DNA of 64,000 bases, taken from positions 82,798 through 146,797 of the forward strand of contig CASEXH010000003.1 in the NCBI GenBank assembly GCA_949291945.1, written 5' to 3'. Numbering within the stretch: the first letter of the stretch is position 1; each line of letters opens with the position of its first letter. Below, in pieces: positions 36,429 through 45,583 of the stretch. The notes beneath the pieces were generated by a model. It saw only the letters and a list, made by a program, of their open reading frames with translations, was not told the origin of the DNA and searched no databases. The position numbers and the translations under genes are program-made. The DNA comes from an uncultured Bacillota bacterium (GTDB lineage Bacteria > Bacillota > Clostridia > Lachnospirales > Lachnospiraceae).

Positions 36429-37011
36429 GTTTTATAAATCCCCTGTTTTCTAAATATGCCATTATGATATCCGCAGCCTTTTGGGTTCCTGTAACTCCCG
36501 CATCCAGGCAGAGATCATAATCGTTTACATTTCCCCAGTTCCCTCCGGTATAAAACTTGTGGAACTGAGCCCTTTCTTCTTCAACTTTTTCGATCAGTTT
36601 CTTTGCCTTACGGGCAGAAACGTTTTCCTGCTTTTCTATCCATTGAATTTTTTTGTCCATATCTGCATATATGAATATTTTTACACAGGAAGGATCTTCA
36701 CGGAAAATATAGCTGCCGCACCTTCCTATAAGTATACAGGAACGGCCGCTGCAAAGCTTGCGAATTTTCTGGAAAGGCACCTCCCCTGTCCGGTTTTCTC
36801 CCTGTTCCATGGCAATGGCATACAGCAGGCTGTTCACCGGCTGTTCTTCATAAAAAGCCCGGACCTCTTCATATTCAGGCTGGTCCTTGGCTATTTTCAT
36901 CAATTCTTCTTTTCCGTAGATAGGAATCCCCAGCTTTTTGGCCAGGATCCTTCCCACTTCTTTTCCGCCGCTTCCATATTGCCGGCCAATGGTAATCCTG
37001 AAATTTTCCAT
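36421..37011 (-). CDS. Cytidylate-kinase-like family protein (first copy)
   Basis: 196 residues of the cytidylate-kinase-like P-loop family. The P-loop region is ITIGRQYGSGGKEVGRILAKKLG (GRQYGSGG), with a following IYGKEELMKIAK and GRSCILIGRCGSYIF. It lacks parts of the canonical CMP-binding segment and resembles a family of unknown small-molecule kinases. Between lrgB and the fadR-like gene. Start 37011 follows GGAG; the ORF reaches 37092 inside lrgB. A paralogue is at 57886-58536. Confidence 0.8.
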   Translation of the reverse strand: MENFRITIGRQYGSGGKEVGRILAKKLGIPIYGKEELMKIAKDQPEYEEVRAFYEEQPVNSLLYAIAMEQGENRTGEVPFQKIRKLCSGRSCILIGRCGSYIFREDPSCVKIFIYADMDKKIQWIEKQENVSARKAKKLIEKVEEERAQFHKFYTGGNWGNVNDYDLCLDAGVTGTQKAADIIMAYLENRGFIKHG

Positions 37012-37030
37012 ACCTGTTCTCCTTCCTCTC

Positions 37031-37726
37031 CTATACAGGAAGTCCTGCAAACAATGATGCGCCCAAGACTGTGAGAAGGCCTGCCACTGCAATGGCCAGA
37101 CTGCTCATGGCCCCTTCCACTGGTCCCATTTCCATGGCTTTTGCTGTTCCGATAGCATGGGAAGCCGTTCCCAGGGCCAGTCCCTTTGCGATAGGTTCAT
37201 GTATCCGAAACACCTTGCATACTCCTTCTGCAATGACATTTCCCAATATGCCGGTAATAATGATCACCGCTACCGTGATAGTCACCACTCCTCCCAGTTC
37301 CTGGGAAACTCCCATGCCGATAGCTGTGGTAATAGACTTTGGCAGAAGTGTCACATACTGCTGGTGGTCCAGCCGGAAAAGCCGTGCCAGAAGATACACG
37401 CTTCCCAGACTTGCCAGAGTCCCTGAGAGGATTCCAGCCGCCACTGCCTTAAAATTCTTTTTTAGAAGTGTAAGCTGTTCATAAAGGGGCACGGCCAGAC
37501 AGACAGTGGCCGGAGTCAGCAAATAGCTGATATACTGGGCGCCCCCGTTATACTGGTCATAATCTATCCGCAGCACTGCCAAGGCCCCCATGACACAGAG
37601 TATCCCGATGAGCAATGGATTCAGCACTGCCAGCTTAAAACGTTTTTTCAGAAGCAGTCCGACTTCATAGGCCAGAAAACTCAGAACTGCGCCGAAAAAC
37701 ACCGAATCAATGAGAAACTCTTTCAT
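37031..37726 (-). CDS. lrgB: LrgB/CidB-family membrane protein
   Basis: 231 residues, about 6-7 membrane helices, with the family signatures LPKSITTAIGMGVSQELGG and GTASHAIGTAKAMEMG. Works with LrgA as a holin/antiholin-like or pyruvate/metabolite exporter pair. Overlaps lrgA by 20 nt, so coupled. Confidence 0.93.
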   Translation of the reverse strand: MKEFLIDSVFFGAVLSFLAYEVGLLLKKRFKLAVLNPLLIGILCVMGALAVLRIDYDQYNGGAQYISYLLTPATVCLAVPLYEQLTLLKKNFKAVAAGILSGTLASLGSVYLLARLFRLDHQQYVTLLPKSITTAIGMGVSQELGGVVTITVAVIIITGILGNVIAEGVCKVFRIHEPIAKGLALGTASHAIGTAKAMEMGPVEGAMSSLAIAVAGLLTVLGASLFAGLPV

Positions 37727-38075
37727 CTTTTTTCTCCTTTCTGATCATTGCCTGTGTTACTTTTCCCGTCACTGCCATTACCAGGATCGTAGTCACAATA
37801 GTGATCAGGATTACAGGCAGCCAGACCGGCTGAAGAGAGGACCAGGACTCCATCAGCCCCACTCCCGCCGGAATAAACATCACCGGCATGATCTCTATCA
37901 AAAAAGCCGCTGTCTCCCGCACCTGGCCCAGTTTCAGAATGCCGGTGATCAGAGCACCCAGCATAAGCACCAGTCCGTATACACTGGCAGGCACAGGCAG
38001 GGGGATCAGCATATGCAGGATTTCTCCCAGAAATGAAATCAACAAAATAATACTGAATTGCTTTAAAAACTTCAC
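37707..38075 (-). CDS. lrgA: LrgA/CidA-family holin-like protein
   Basis: 122 residues, four predicted helices, with the motif PLPVPASVYGLVLMLGAL. First gene of the operon. It uses a GTG start at 38073-38075 after AGGAGG. Confidence 0.92.
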   Translation of the reverse strand: MKFLKQFSIILLISFLGEILHMLIPLPVPASVYGLVLMLGALITGILKLGQVRETAAFLIEIMPVMFIPAGVGLMESWSSLQPVWLPVILITIVTTILVMAVTGKVTQAMIRKEKKDERVSH

Positions 38076-38107
38076 TTTTTCCTCCTTGTTAGTGGTCGTA
38101 CCAGTCC

Positions 38108-38136
38108 ATTATAGGATTCTCTTCTTTCAAAGTCAA
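38108..38136 (-). promoter_or_regulatory. Promoter of the lrgAB-kinase-fadR operon
   Basis: TTGACT (38131-38136) and TATAAT (38108-38113) with a 17-bp spacer on the minus strand, 33 nt before the lrgA start. Confidence 0.75.
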
Positions 38137-38231
38137 TGCCTTCTGAAAACATAGACATAATTTCTTCCCTGTGATAGGATAAGGTGGTAAATGTCATACT
38201 AATAATAAGAAACAGAAAGAGAGGTCAGAAT

Positions 38232-39452
38232 ATGACAGTTTCAGAACGATTTTTAAAATATATTGCCGTGGATACTACCTCAGATCCTTCTTCAGATACT
38301 TTCCCCAGCACCAAAAGCCAGTTGGACTTTGCCAATATGCTGGCTGAGGAAATGAAAGCCATGGGCCTTGAGAATGTTTCTGTGGATTCCTACGGATATG
38401 TTTTCGGGACCATTCCTTCTACCGTTGAAAATTATCAGGGCAAGATCCTGGGATTTATCTCCCATATGGATACTTCCTGCGCAGAATCCGGCAAAAATAT
38501 TCGTCCCCGAATCATTAAAAATTATGATGGGAAAGACATTGTATTAAACGAAGAAAAAAATATCGTTATGCGTCTCCGGGACTTTTCCAATCTGGCTCAG
38601 TATCAGGGACAGGATCTCATTGTCACAGACGGTACTACTCTTCTTGGGGGAGATGATAAGGCCGGGATCGCAGAGATCCTTACCGCCGCTGAATATCTTC
38701 TGGCTCATCCGGAGATTCCTCATGGCCCAGTCCGGGTAGGATTTACTCCTGACGAAGAAATCGGCCAGGGTACAGATCATTTCGATGTGGAAAGATTTGG
38801 CGCCGACTTTGCCTATACCATGGACGGAGGAGAATGCGGAGAATTGGAATATGAAAATTTCAACGCTGCCGAGGCAGTTGCAGATTTTCATGGTGTCAGC
38901 ATCCATCCCGGTTCTGCCAAAGGCAAGATGATCAACGCTCTGCGCCTGGCTATGGAGTTTGAGGCTCTCATGCCCGCAGATCAGCGTCCGGAATGCACGG
39001 AAGGAAGGGAAGGCTTTATTCATCTGGATGCTCTTCAGGGTTCTGTGGACCATGCCCGGTCAGAATATATTATCCGGGATCATGACATGGGTCTGTTCCA
39101 GGAAAAGAAGGAACACATGGAAGACATGGCCCGGACCATGAATGCAAAATATGGCTATGAAGCTGTATCCCTGAAAATCCAGGACTCTTATTTTAACATG
39201 AAAGAAAAAATAGAGCCCCACAGATTCCTTATTGACAATGTTTTAAAAGTATACGAAAAACTGGGTATCCGTCCACAGATCCAGCCTATCCGGGGAGGAA
39301 CCGACGGCGCCCAGCTTTCCTTTAAAGGGCTGCCCTGTCCAAACCTGGGCACTGGGGACCACAACTGCCACGGACATTTTGAATTTGTCTGTGTACAGGC
39401 AATGGAAAAATCTGCGGAGGTTATTGTAGAACTGATCAGACTTTGGCAGTAA
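38232..39452 (+). CDS. pepT: Peptidase T (tripeptidase)
   Basis: M20 metallopeptidase releasing the N-terminal residue of tripeptides. 406 residues, the expected length. Metal and catalytic motifs: FISHMDTS, GGDDKAGIAEIL, GFTPDEEIGQGTDHFD and a late GTGDHNCHGHFEF. ATG follows GAGAGG; a longer frame to 38184 is unlikely. Divergent from the lrg operon. Confidence 0.94.
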   Translation: MTVSERFLKYIAVDTTSDPSSDTFPSTKSQLDFANMLAEEMKAMGLENVSVDSYGYVFGTIPSTVENYQGKILGFISHMDTSCAESGKNIRPRIIKNYDGKDIVLNEEKNIVMRLRDFSNLAQYQGQDLIVTDGTTLLGGDDKAGIAEILTAAEYLLAHPEIPHGPVRVGFTPDEEIGQGTDHFDVERFGADFAYTMDGGECGELEYENFNAAEAVADFHGVSIHPGSAKGKMINALRLAMEFEALMPADQRPECTEGREGFIHLDALQGSVDHARSEYIIRDHDMGLFQEKKEHMEDMARTMNAKYGYEAVSLKIQDSYFNMKEKIEPHRFLIDNVLKVYEKLGIRPQIQPIRGGTDGAQLSFKGLPCPNLGTGDHNCHGHFEFVCVQAMEKSAEVIVELIRLWQ

Positions 39453-39502
39453 ATATTCTCGCAGCAGATTGCCGAGTCTTAAATCTGCACAGAAACCGAA
39501 AA

Positions 39503-39560
39503 GAACCGTTCATCGTGAGAACTCCGGATTCATGGTTTTCTCTCTTTGAACGGTTCGTTT
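39503..39560 (+). terminator. Terminator after pepT
   Basis: GAACCGTTCA (39503-39512) / TGAACGGTTC (39547-39556) perfect stem followed by GTTTTTA. Confidence 0.8.
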
Positions 39561-40442
39561 TTATTCAGTGGAACTTTCTTCACTGTCACTCTCGATAGCT
39601 TGTGAAGACCCCACCGGCTCTGCTCCCAGATATTCCTCCAGGGTAATATCCTGCTCATAAATTTCCTTTGCAGCTTCTCTGCCTACGTACCGGTAATGCC
39701 AGGGTTCGAAAATAATTCCTGTAATATCGCTCTTATTCAAAGGATACCTGAGAATGAACCCATATTTCCAGGAGTTTTCCATCAGCCACTGCTGATCCTC
39801 GGTCTCCATCTGCTTCTCATCCAGGTTCATATACTGGGAAGATACGATATCTAATGCCAGGCCGATCTGATGCTCGCTGGTCCCCGGCACTGCTACTACG
39901 GTTCCGGCTTCCACTGCTGCCTCCTCTTCCGTCAAACCTTCTTCTGTCATTACCCGCTGAATCTTATTCTGATAAAGGTATTCCTGGGTATCCCAGGACC
40001 GGAATGCGGAACAGATCACCGGGTTGCGTCCTGCTGCCTGGGCAGCCGCAAACATCTCCTCCAGATCATCCATAATCCTGGCATCTACCTGATATCCATT
40101 AGAATCAATTGTTTCTGTTGCCACTTCCGGAACATCCTCCTGGGTCATAGGATTTTTGGCATTTACCAGCTTCAGATACCACTGGTCTTTTTCGCTTTCA
40201 TCTGCCAGCTTCAGACCGCTGTCCTCTTGTTCTTTTGCCTCCTGGTTCTCCTTCTCGGCCTGCTGTTCTGCATAGGCCTGGGCTGCTGCTTCCCGGTGTT
40301 TTGTCTTAACTATGTTTGTCACACCGACAATAGCCAGAAATACTATCAGCAAAAAAAGTCCTACTCTTCGGTTTCTCTGCCGGATGCGCTTAATATTCCC
40401 CTTGTATCTGCGTTTGTATCTTGTACGTCTCCTTGAATCCAT
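39561..40442 (-). CDS. D-alanyl-D-alanine carboxypeptidase, VanY family
   Basis: 293 residues. Basic N-terminus and membrane anchor (about 27-45), a Gln/Glu-rich coiled linker, then a VanY domain with SEHQIGLALDIVS (zinc His and Asp) and EPWHYRYVG (zinc His). Trims D-Ala from peptidoglycan stems. Followed by the terminator shared with pepT. Confidence 0.9.
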   Translation of the reverse strand: MDSRRRTRYKRRYKGNIKRIRQRNRRVGLFLLIVFLAIVGVTNIVKTKHREAAAQAYAEQQAEKENQEAKEQEDSGLKLADESEKDQWYLKLVNAKNPMTQEDVPEVATETIDSNGYQVDARIMDDLEEMFAAAQAAGRNPVICSAFRSWDTQEYLYQNKIQRVMTEEGLTEEEAAVEAGTVVAVPGTSEHQIGLALDIVSSQYMNLDEKQMETEDQQWLMENSWKYGFILRYPLNKSDITGIIFEPWHYRYVGREAAKEIYEQDITLEEYLGAEPVGSSQAIESDSEESSTE

Positions 40443-40743
40443 ATCAATAATCCCACCTTATCTGTCTGTCCATGACTTTAACCATGGTACTCTCCTATTA
40501 TACCAACTCCCCTCAAAAGCCGGAACATTCATGTCGAAACCAGCTTCTCTGTGGCTAGTATAGCACAAAGCGGAGGGTTACGGGAACATTTTATTACAAT
40601 TTTATAAGTCAAAGACCCCGATCAAGTATGGGGGCTTTGATCCTTACAGCAGTCAACGAATAGATATCTAAACACATCCGCTCGGCTCGTTGCCCGCAAA
40701 AAAAAGTACCAGATACAGGTGATTATTCCACTATTTCCCTTTT
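40443..40743. other. 301-nt intergenic region upstream of the VanY gene
   Basis: Contains repeat copy C (40605-40698). No other feature seen apart from AT-rich sequence that may hold the VanY promoter. Confidence 0.5.
40605..40698 (-). repeat. Mosaic intergenic repeat copy C
   Basis: Reading on the minus strand it has the CGAGC/CAACGAGCC module (40679-40698) and the hairpin module with arms at 40608-40619 and 40630-40642 (GTCAAAGACCCC / GGGGGCTTTGATC). Compared with copy B the arm pair T-A is G-C here, a compensatory change. It lies downstream of the GH2 remnant and upstream of the VanY gene. Confidence 0.65.
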
Positions 40744-42741
40744 TTATACCGGCTCCTGTCCGATATCCCAGACGCTTCTGAGCCGTATATTCTCCGGTTT
40801 TCCCCTGAGGATTTCCACAGTCTTAGAGTCTCCATTCAGATCAAAGTAGTTGTCCGACAGCACCAGATCCTCCTGGTCGTTGAGAATCTCCACACTTTTC
40901 GCATAAGTCTCTGCCTTAACCGTAATCTTGTTCTTTTCCACTGTACAGGACAGTTTCGGGTCCTCATACCGGAAATATTTCGGATAAGAAAAAATCACGG
41001 TTCCTTCTGAAATCTGTGTTTCTCCCTCCCAGGCCTGATAGCTGACATATTCTTCAAACACATGGATATCCGGCAGTTCTTCCTTCTCCAGCCAGACACT
41101 GGAAAGAGGAGGGACCAAGATCTCCTTCTCTTTGTTGTAAAGGATCCGGGCTTTTGCATTGCGCACCTGCCATTTCACTGTCAGTTTTTTCTCGGCCAGC
41201 GTTTCATTTGAAACATTCAGGTGAATGGACTTCTCAAATTCGAAATGCTGCCGGTTCATATTAGCCTCCTGGGTCATCCAGCTTTCCTCCTGGCAGGAGA
41301 GGAGCACCGGAGCAAAAAATCTTCTGGCATAATAGTGAAGAGCCTTCCAACGCCCGTGATAATCGATAGAGGACCAGGAGATTACCGGCCAGCAGTCATT
41401 GACCTGCCAGTATACTGCGCCCATACATCTTCCCCGGTTTCTCCGGAAATGTTCTACCCCGTAGCGGATGGCGTCTGCCTGGAGAAGCTGGGAAGCATAG
41501 ATCACATCTGAAAATCCACCAGGATACCGGTAAGTCTGCTGCATATAATTCATGATCTTTCCGTTCGCCCCGTAATTTCTCTGGTGCTTTTCCATAATAT
41601 AGGAAAACAGGTTCCAGTCCCGGGGATCATCGGTAAAGGTCTCGATAGTCTTCTGGCTGGGAAGGGCCTGGAAGCCAAACTCTGAGATATATCGGAAAAA
41701 GAATTTCCGGTACTCGGAAAAAGGTCTTCCTCCGTGCCACACCTTCCAGTAATGGACATCTCCCCTGTCAGGATCATTTGGATTGTCAAAAGAGCCCCCG
41801 GAGGAAGGGCTGGCCGGCCAGTAGAAGGTTTCCGGGTCTTCTTTTCCCAGGATCTCCGGAAAGATCCTCTCATACATGAACAGATAATCCCGGACTTCGG
41901 AATGTTTGGTAACCCAGCATCTTTCGTCCACAAACATTTCCATCTCATTATTTCCGCACCACAGAGCCAGGCAGGCGTGATGGCGGATCCGCCGGATATT
42001 TTCCTCCAGCTCTCTGCGGATATTTTCTTCAAACTCTGGAGTCAGCTCATAGACCGAGCAGGCAAACATAAAATCCTGCCATACCGCCAGCCCCAGTTCA
42101 TCACAAAGATCATAGAACCAGTCGTCCGGATAAAAGCCGCCGCCCCATACCCGGATCACGTTAAAATTTGCTCTTTTACAGTCTTCCAGAAGCTGCCTGG
42201 TTTTTTCTCTGCTTCTTTTTCCCAGCAGGTGTTCCTCCGGTATATAATCGGCTCCCATGGCAAAAAAAGGAATCCCGTTAATCTCATGGGCAAAGCTTTC
42301 CCCCCACTGATCTTTTTCCCTTCTCACCGTCATTTTCCGAAGACCGATCCTCCTCTCCCAGCAGTCTTCCGGTTCTCCGTTCCGGTAAAGCACCGCCCGG
42401 ATCTGATATAAAGGCTGATCTCCCAGACCGTTGACCCACCACAGCTGGGGATCCGGGATCCTGAGAGTGCCTGTCCCATCCGGAGAAAGCCAGGTCTCTA
42501 AAGCTTTTCCCTGGGGGGAAAGGGCTGAAACCTGAATCTGATAATCACCTTTCTTCTCTTCTTTTTTCCGGATCTCAAAATCCAGCATCCAGTCGTCTTT
42601 TTCCTGGCGCTGCCGGATATACACATTTTCCAGGGAAGCATTTTTTACATAGCACAGATATACCGGGCGGAAGATCCCTGCATCGGGAAGATGGGCCCCC
42701 CAGTCCCAGCCGAACATATAGTGGGCTTTCCGCAGGTGCAT
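40744..42741 (-). pseudogene. GH2 beta-mannosidase, 5'-truncated remnant
   Basis: 665 residues read from an internal ATG. It keeps the GH2 middle and C-terminus: LRKAHYMFGWDWGAHLP, WGGGFYPDDWFY, acid/base Glu in CLALWCGNNEMEM and the nucleophile region SEFGFQALPSQK. The N-terminal galactose-binding-like domain (about 150 residues) is missing. Upstream sequence (KNIGNDDTYEGFM) still matches the family up to about 42.79 kb, where it abuts a response regulator in another frame. Without the N-terminal domain it is probably inactive. It would cleave beta-mannosides, in keeping with the GH38/GH125 neighbours. Confidence 0.8.
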
Positions 42742-43106
42742 AAATCCTTCATAAGTATCGTCATTTCCAATATTTTTATACGTTTCAGAATGTATTCCTC
42801 CACATCCAGCTTCAGCGCCTTTCTCGCATATTCAAATTCATCATAACCGGACAGGATCAGAAATCTGGTCCTGGGACTGATCTTCCGTATCTCTTCCAGC
42901 AGATCCAATCCGTTCATCAGCGGCATTTCCACGTCCGTCACCACAATATCCGCCGGCTCTTGGCGGAACATTTCCAGCGCTTCCTTCCCGTTGTGAGCCA
43001 TGGAGGTCACTTCCATAGCGATTTCCTCCCAGTCAATAATATAGCGGATTCCCTGAAGAATAAATTCCTCATCTTCCACTAACATCACCTTTTTCATCTT
43101 TTTCAT
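42645..43106 (-). pseudogene. Response regulator receiver fused out of frame into the GH2 remnant
   Basis: Residues 1-105 are a YesN-type receiver: MLVEDEEFILQGIRY, phosphoacceptor Asp in DIVVTDVEMPLMNG, LILSGYDEF and the Lys-containing end VEEYILK. After K the next Pro of the usual KP motif is replaced by RIKILEMTILMK, which is GH2 DNA in the wrong frame, ending at a stop. The DNA-binding AraC output domain (about 400 residues) is lost. It overlaps the kinase gene's end, so the kinase-regulator pair was intact once. Confidence 0.82.
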
Positions 43107-44793
43107 TCTCCTCTATCTTTATTGTAACAATCACCAACAGGCCTTTAGGTGCAGCCGCCTGCAGAAGAAGTCCATAATGGTCTCCGTAAACTGCCTTAAT
43201 TCTTCTGTTGACATTTGCAATTCCGATAGACTTGTCTTTTCTCTCCTCCTGAGAATTTTCTCTCAGTGCCTTATTCGTTCTTTCAATATCCTCCCGGCAC
43301 ATTCCTTTTCCATTATCCTGAATATACAGCTTCAGCGCCTCTCCCTCTGCCCTGGCCCAGATCTTTACCAGATTGTCTTTCCGGTCTCTTTCGATCCCGT
43401 GGACAAAATAATTTTCCACAATGGGCTGAAGAACGAACTTGATAATCGGTACGGTTAAAAGTTCCACAGGACAGGAAACCTGTGAAGAAAAACAGCCCTG
43501 ATACCGGTATTCAAAAAGTTCCATATACTGTTTGCAATAATCCAGTTCCTGTCCCAGAGTGATCACATCTGCCTCTTTTAGCTGGCTTCTGAATAAAGTC
43601 ACCATGCTGTAAAGCATCTTCCCTACTTCCCGGTCTCCGTTGCAGATTGCCTTCATACGGATCGCCTCCAGTGTATTGTACAGAAAATGGGGATTGATCT
43701 GGCTCTGTAAGGCCTGCATCTGGGCATTTTTGCGCTCGATTTCCGCCAGATAACTTTTCTGGATATACAGATTCAAGTCTTCGCACATTCTGTTAAACTG
43801 CTCCGCCACCATATCCAGCTCATCTCCTTTTTTATTGACCTTTAGCCTGGACTGGAGATTTCCTGTAGTCACCTGGTTCATGGCATATAAAATGGAATCC
43901 ACTCTTCTGGTAAGGCGGCGGACATAGTAGCCGATTCCCAAAATCCCCAAAGCCGCAGCCGCTACCCCTGCCGCCAGGATCATAGCCAGCGTCTGGAGGG
44001 GCAGTTTGGAAGCCTGGCTGCTGTTCAGAAAAGTATAGACCGTATACAGATTTTCGGATTCTTTCAAAGTAAGATACCTGCTGTCCTCTAATCTGTCCTG
44101 CCAATTTTCTCCCGGCGGATCCTGGTAGATTACCTGATCATTCTGATTACATACGGTCAGCTCTGTATATCGGTTATCCTGAAGATTCTGAAACCGGCTC
44201 TCTCCTTCAAAAGTAAAGATCATGCAGCCTGCGCCTGTCATGTTGTCAGGATTGCGGATTTCCTTTATATAGAGCAGTTTTCCCTCTTCTCTAAAATCCG
44301 GTCTTTCAATTTCTTCCAGTCTTGCTTTTCCATCCTTCCCCGGATAAAAAATCTGCTGGGGATAACACTGAGTCAGATTCAGTGTATCGTAGCTGATCAC
44401 TTCAATAGACTCCAATGCTCCATATCCTTCAAAAGCGTCGTTAATAAAATTATAAATTCCACGATACACCAGATTATCTTCTGCGGAATACCGATCCAGT
44501 CCATATTCCAGATATTCTTCCGGCCCCAGCTTCAGATAGGCCAGCAGATCCTCCAATTCCGTTTCCGAACGATACAGATCCTGAAACAAGTAGTCGCTGA
44601 TCTCCTCTGTTTCCCTGATATAGTCTGAGGCTTCCCGGTTGATCCTCTCCATAGCCATCCGGTTATTTTCCAGGACCCTTTTTTTCGAATCTGATATAAA
44701 ATACACCACCAGCGCTGACACAATACACAGAACAATCGCTGTATAGGACCAGAACATTTTAAAATAAAGCTGCGCCGTTTTTTTCTTTTTCAT
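43069..44793 (-). CDS. Sensor histidine kinase, YesM type
   Basis: 574 residues. Two membrane helices (about 12-33 and 265-287) around an extracellular sensor domain, HAMP, then His_kinase domain INPHFLYNTLEAIRMKAI (His is the phospho-acceptor) and an HATPase_c domain (FVLQPIVENYFVHGI, IQDNGKGM). Its C-terminus overlaps the response-regulator start, so it is coupled to the truncated regulator. It should sense an oligosaccharide or its binding protein, but its partner is broken. Confidence 0.9.
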   Translation of the reverse strand: MKKKKTAQLYFKMFWSYTAIVLCIVSALVVYFISDSKKRVLENNRMAMERINREASDYIRETEEISDYLFQDLYRSETELEDLLAYLKLGPEEYLEYGLDRYSAEDNLVYRGIYNFINDAFEGYGALESIEVISYDTLNLTQCYPQQIFYPGKDGKARLEEIERPDFREEGKLLYIKEIRNPDNMTGAGCMIFTFEGESRFQNLQDNRYTELTVCNQNDQVIYQDPPGENWQDRLEDSRYLTLKESENLYTVYTFLNSSQASKLPLQTLAMILAAGVAAAALGILGIGYYVRRLTRRVDSILYAMNQVTTGNLQSRLKVNKKGDELDMVAEQFNRMCEDLNLYIQKSYLAEIERKNAQMQALQSQINPHFLYNTLEAIRMKAICNGDREVGKMLYSMVTLFRSQLKEADVITLGQELDYCKQYMELFEYRYQGCFSSQVSCPVELLTVPIIKFVLQPIVENYFVHGIERDRKDNLVKIWARAEGEALKLYIQDNGKGMCREDIERTNKALRENSQEERKDKSIGIANVNRRIKAVYGDHYGLLLQAAAPKGLLVIVTIKIEENEKDEKGDVSGR

Positions 44794-44891
44794 AGCCTCC
44801 TCCCCCTCTTCTATAAACTGCCTGCATCTTTCCGGCTGTCAGCCAGTATCAGTCTTTTCCGGCTGATAGCAGCAGGAAAAGAGGGTGCAGA

Positions 44892-45563
44892 TCAATGCCC
44901 CTCTTCAATCGCTCTCAGTACTCTCTGGTTCATAAATACTACCATGAATCCATAAATACTTGCAATAAATAGAATAAAAGTTCCCGCCTGGATCTCCAGC
45001 AGCATAAGCACCACTGCCAGCATGGCGGTATTGCCCAATGTGATCACCGGCCTGGTGATACACAGGCAGAAAGCCCCTTTGAAGATATCCCGGATCTTCA
45101 TCTCATATCTGGAGGCCAGCAGATAAAGATCCGGTGTCAGGATCACTGCCCCGGCGAAAAGGATTCCAAAAAGGATCGCCAAAGGCAGAATGGGCATCTG
45201 CACAGAGAAAAACTCTGTATTCGTCCAGAATATCCAGACCAGGAGAAGCTGCAGAGCAGCTACTCCCATCTTTCTTCCCCAGGCATCCAGATATCCTGCT
45301 TTATAATCTTTCCACGCCGTAGTATCGGTCTTGTGGAGTACCCGGTTCATAGCGAAGAACACCCCGCACAAAGCCGGTCCCGCCCAGACGGCGCAGACCA
45401 GAAACAGAGGGAAGCAGGCTCTTACCTGGCTGATCCCCACAAAAAGGAAAAACAGCAGAACAGGTATATTAGACACAAGAAAGAAAAAATTAATTTTCAA
45501 AAAATACAAAAATCTGTCACAGGCTCCCAGTATCTTTTCAATATTAAAAATCTCACTTAACAC
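44892..45563 (-). CDS. YesL-family (DUF624) membrane protein
   Basis: 223 residues, five or six membrane helices, with the YesL signature FKINFFFLVSNIPVLLFF-like N-terminal pattern and DTTAWKDYKAGY. GTG start at 45563 after AGGAGG. YesL proteins are often beside YesMN kinases and sugar ABC genes; function unknown. Confidence 0.85.
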   Translation of the reverse strand: MLSEIFNIEKILGACDRFLYFLKINFFFLVSNIPVLLFFLFVGISQVRACFPLFLVCAVWAGPALCGVFFAMNRVLHKTDTTAWKDYKAGYLDAWGRKMGVAALQLLLVWIFWTNTEFFSVQMPILPLAILFGILFAGAVILTPDLYLLASRYEMKIRDIFKGAFCLCITRPVITLGNTAMLAVVLMLLEIQAGTFILFIASIYGFMVVFMNQRVLRAIEEGH

Positions 45564-45583
45564 CTTACTTCCTCCTGACTTTC

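Noticed and set aside
42645..42790. Response regulator with a new C-terminal domain (possible bifunctional fusion)
   Set aside because: The tail after EEYILK is GH2 DNA in the wrong frame, so it is a truncation and not a designed fusion.
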